Assembly (NCBI GenBank): GCA_963281155.1
Contig: CAUJLY010000004.1
Location: 4,154,001-4,218,000, forward strand
Length of the DNA stretch: 64,000 nucleotides
Origin: Rhabditophanes sp. KR3021
Lineage: Eukaryota > Nematoda > Chromadorea > Rhabditida > Alloionematidae
Direction: 5' to 3'
Below the pieces are notes generated by a model. It saw only the letters and a program-made list of their open reading frames with translations. It was not told the origin of the DNA and did no database searches. The position numbers were made by a program, and so were the translations under genes. Position 1 is the first letter of the stretch. Every line of letters starts with the position of its first letter. Below, piece by piece: positions 62,159-64,000 of this stretch.

Positions 62159-64000
62159 TTATTTGTCAAATATACTTTAATAATATTATGATAGGTTTAG
62201 CCGTAATTTGATTTCAACTCAATTTGAACTTATGTTTATTCATTCATTTTCAACTCATCAGCATCCGTTGCATTCCTCAACTTTTATAATTAAATATTCC
62301 ATGCTTAACTTCAACTCTTTTATATATATCTCACTGAAGATGTATGCTATTTTTTGTATTCATAATTAGTTTTGCATAAAATTATAAAAAGTCATAATTA
62401 TTATTCGTGTATGTTAAAGTATTTTCGAGCCAAACAAAGGGATGCTTAAGTTAGAGATGAGACAAATAGATCTATTCCATATCTACGCGACGTGTCCTTT
62501 CCAATTGATGGAAGTGTACTTCAAACTATTTGTCATCTTTCAAATATTTAATTAATTAGTTTTTCCTTAAAGTACATTAATTTCTAATCACAAATTCAAT
62601 TACTACTCTATTTTATGTCTTTATTAATATTCCCATAAAGTATAGATATATCTCTTTGGACAAATATTATTTTTCTTATCATCAACAAATTAAAATTCCA
62701 TCTAGATATCGTCATACTTTTTATTATCTTTATAATTAATTAATACATGATTATCAAACTTTAATTGGTTATGATAACTTTTATCTAATCATTTTTGCGA
62801 GACAAAAGTCATCGAAAATTAGAATAAAATGAGGGGAGTTAAAATAAATTGGAATGAGCATTATTTAATTTTGTGTTGTAAATTATTACAAAAAGTAAAG
62901 CCAGAATTAGAAAGTACTAATCATGTGAAATAACAATTTCCTAATAAGCCTGTTTTTTAATTTTTAGCCTCTACAAAATTAATCTTAAAATTGGTTAAAA
63001 TGTTAATGAAAATTATATATTTATAGACTTTTAAATGAATATTATGTATCTTACACAACAATTTAAATAGAAATCTAATATCGCAATTTAGTATTAATCC
63101 CTTATTAAATTGCAATTTTAAAAGATTATCTTTAACGTAAATTGGTCAATTAAGTGTATATTTATTTATACTAACATTATATTAGTTTGGTCATATCGCT
63201 GGATCCTTTGACGTATATACTATTTTAGTTAGTTGGTATCAATGAAGGTTATTAAGCTTTTTATACAAAACAGGCCGCAAAGCTTGATCTTCTTAAACTT
63301 CTTAAATACAATGGTTAATCATGTGACAAAGTAAATAATACAGTTGTATTGTGAGTCATGCCAAATAAAAATACACGTTATTTAATTATTAATATGTGTG
63401 CCGAACGAGTTCCAAGGACGAATTTCAAATATATTAATACGTTGGCAGTGTATTACTGTTTTATGATACATCCAGATTAACTAATGACATATAATTGCAC
63501 TCTTAAACGATAATTTTAATTCAGTCCTTTATTAATGTTTGGTAGGATTAGACTTTTACAGTCAAATCTCAATTTCCTGTTAATATAGCTTCGATTATTA
63601 ATTATTACTTACTAATAAACCAACCAAGCAAAAGCAAACGATATAATATGACAAGCAATAACCAATTTTCGCAGATTATTATTAATATATAGGGATTCGC
63701 CTAAGATTTGTTTACTTTTTTCAGTTATAAAAATGATATCTAATTACATCATCAAAATATAATATTTTATATGTGTATTATTATAATATGAATGAAGAGT
63801 AGCAAAGTTTCTCAGATTGCGTGACAACTGCCATACGACAATACCATATCTATTCAAAAATAATACACAATTATTTAAATGAGGGAAATTCAAATAATAA
63901 ATATAAAACAGCACAATTAATAGGTGCAACAAAATTATCTAATATTGATAGAGTCGTGTTAATTAGTAACATGAACCACTCTTATTATAATGAATGCAAC
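62159..64000. other. Downstream of the homeobox gene, nothing recognised
   Basis: A+T-rich to the end of the window with no supported gene. A minus-strand open frame at 63744-63932 (62 codons) has no coding features. Confidence 0.5.

Overview
This window is nuclear DNA of a nematode. The non-coding DNA is very A+T rich, most introns are only 36-60 bp with GT..AG ends, and several genes have a TTTTAG/TTTCAG/TTCTAG acceptor just before the start codon, as expected for spliced-leader trans-splicing. Several proteins belong to families I know as nematode-specific or nematode-expanded: a transthyretin-like secreted protein, a DUF273 protein and a secreted protein of five LP-rich repeats. The composition and intron sizes suggest a clade IV (Strongyloides-like) worm. 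That placement is inference.

Layout. 0-2.5 kb: no gene seen. 2.5-9 kb: ALG14, a GPI-type Ly6 protein, a MARVEL-like four-helix membrane protein, a Cys-rich secreted protein and a DUF273 protein. 9.1-13.4 kb: NUP214 (minus). 13.4-15.7 kb: a degraded coiled-coil fragment and two secreted-protein genes. 15.8-20.5 kb: VPS39 (minus) and VPS37 (plus), head to head across about 290 bp; the long first intron of VPS37 holds a broken GIY-YIG nuclease-like fragment. 20.7-25.4 kb: mitochondrial ribosomal protein mL48, the LP-repeat secreted protein, a three-exon Cys-containing protein, a compositionally odd island and a small uncertain gene. 26.2-32.3 kb: an SLC17-type transporter, a small disordered protein, the transthyretin-like protein and a 405-residue orphan. 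33.8-37.6 kb: a CEH-18-like POU homeobox gene (minus), with two related, decayed virus-like or mobile inserts on the opposite strand in two of its introns. 37.6-44.7 kb: gene desert with A/T minisatellites. 44.7-45.8 kb: BUB3. 45.8-60.9 kb: 15 kb desert. 60.9-62.2 kb: a paired-like homeobox gene. After 62.2 kb: no gene seen.

The genes are mostly unrelated housekeeping genes (N-glycosylation, nuclear pore, endosome/lysosome traffic, mitoribosome, spindle checkpoint) mixed with secreted or membrane proteins and two developmental regulators. The only functional pairing is VPS39/VPS37. The points most worth a second look are the duplicated insert in the POU gene introns, and the loss in both homeodomains of the residues that normally form the position 17-52 salt bridge. 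I did not find a convincing new multi-gene system. All exon models come from reading splice signals and frames by eye, without transcript support.
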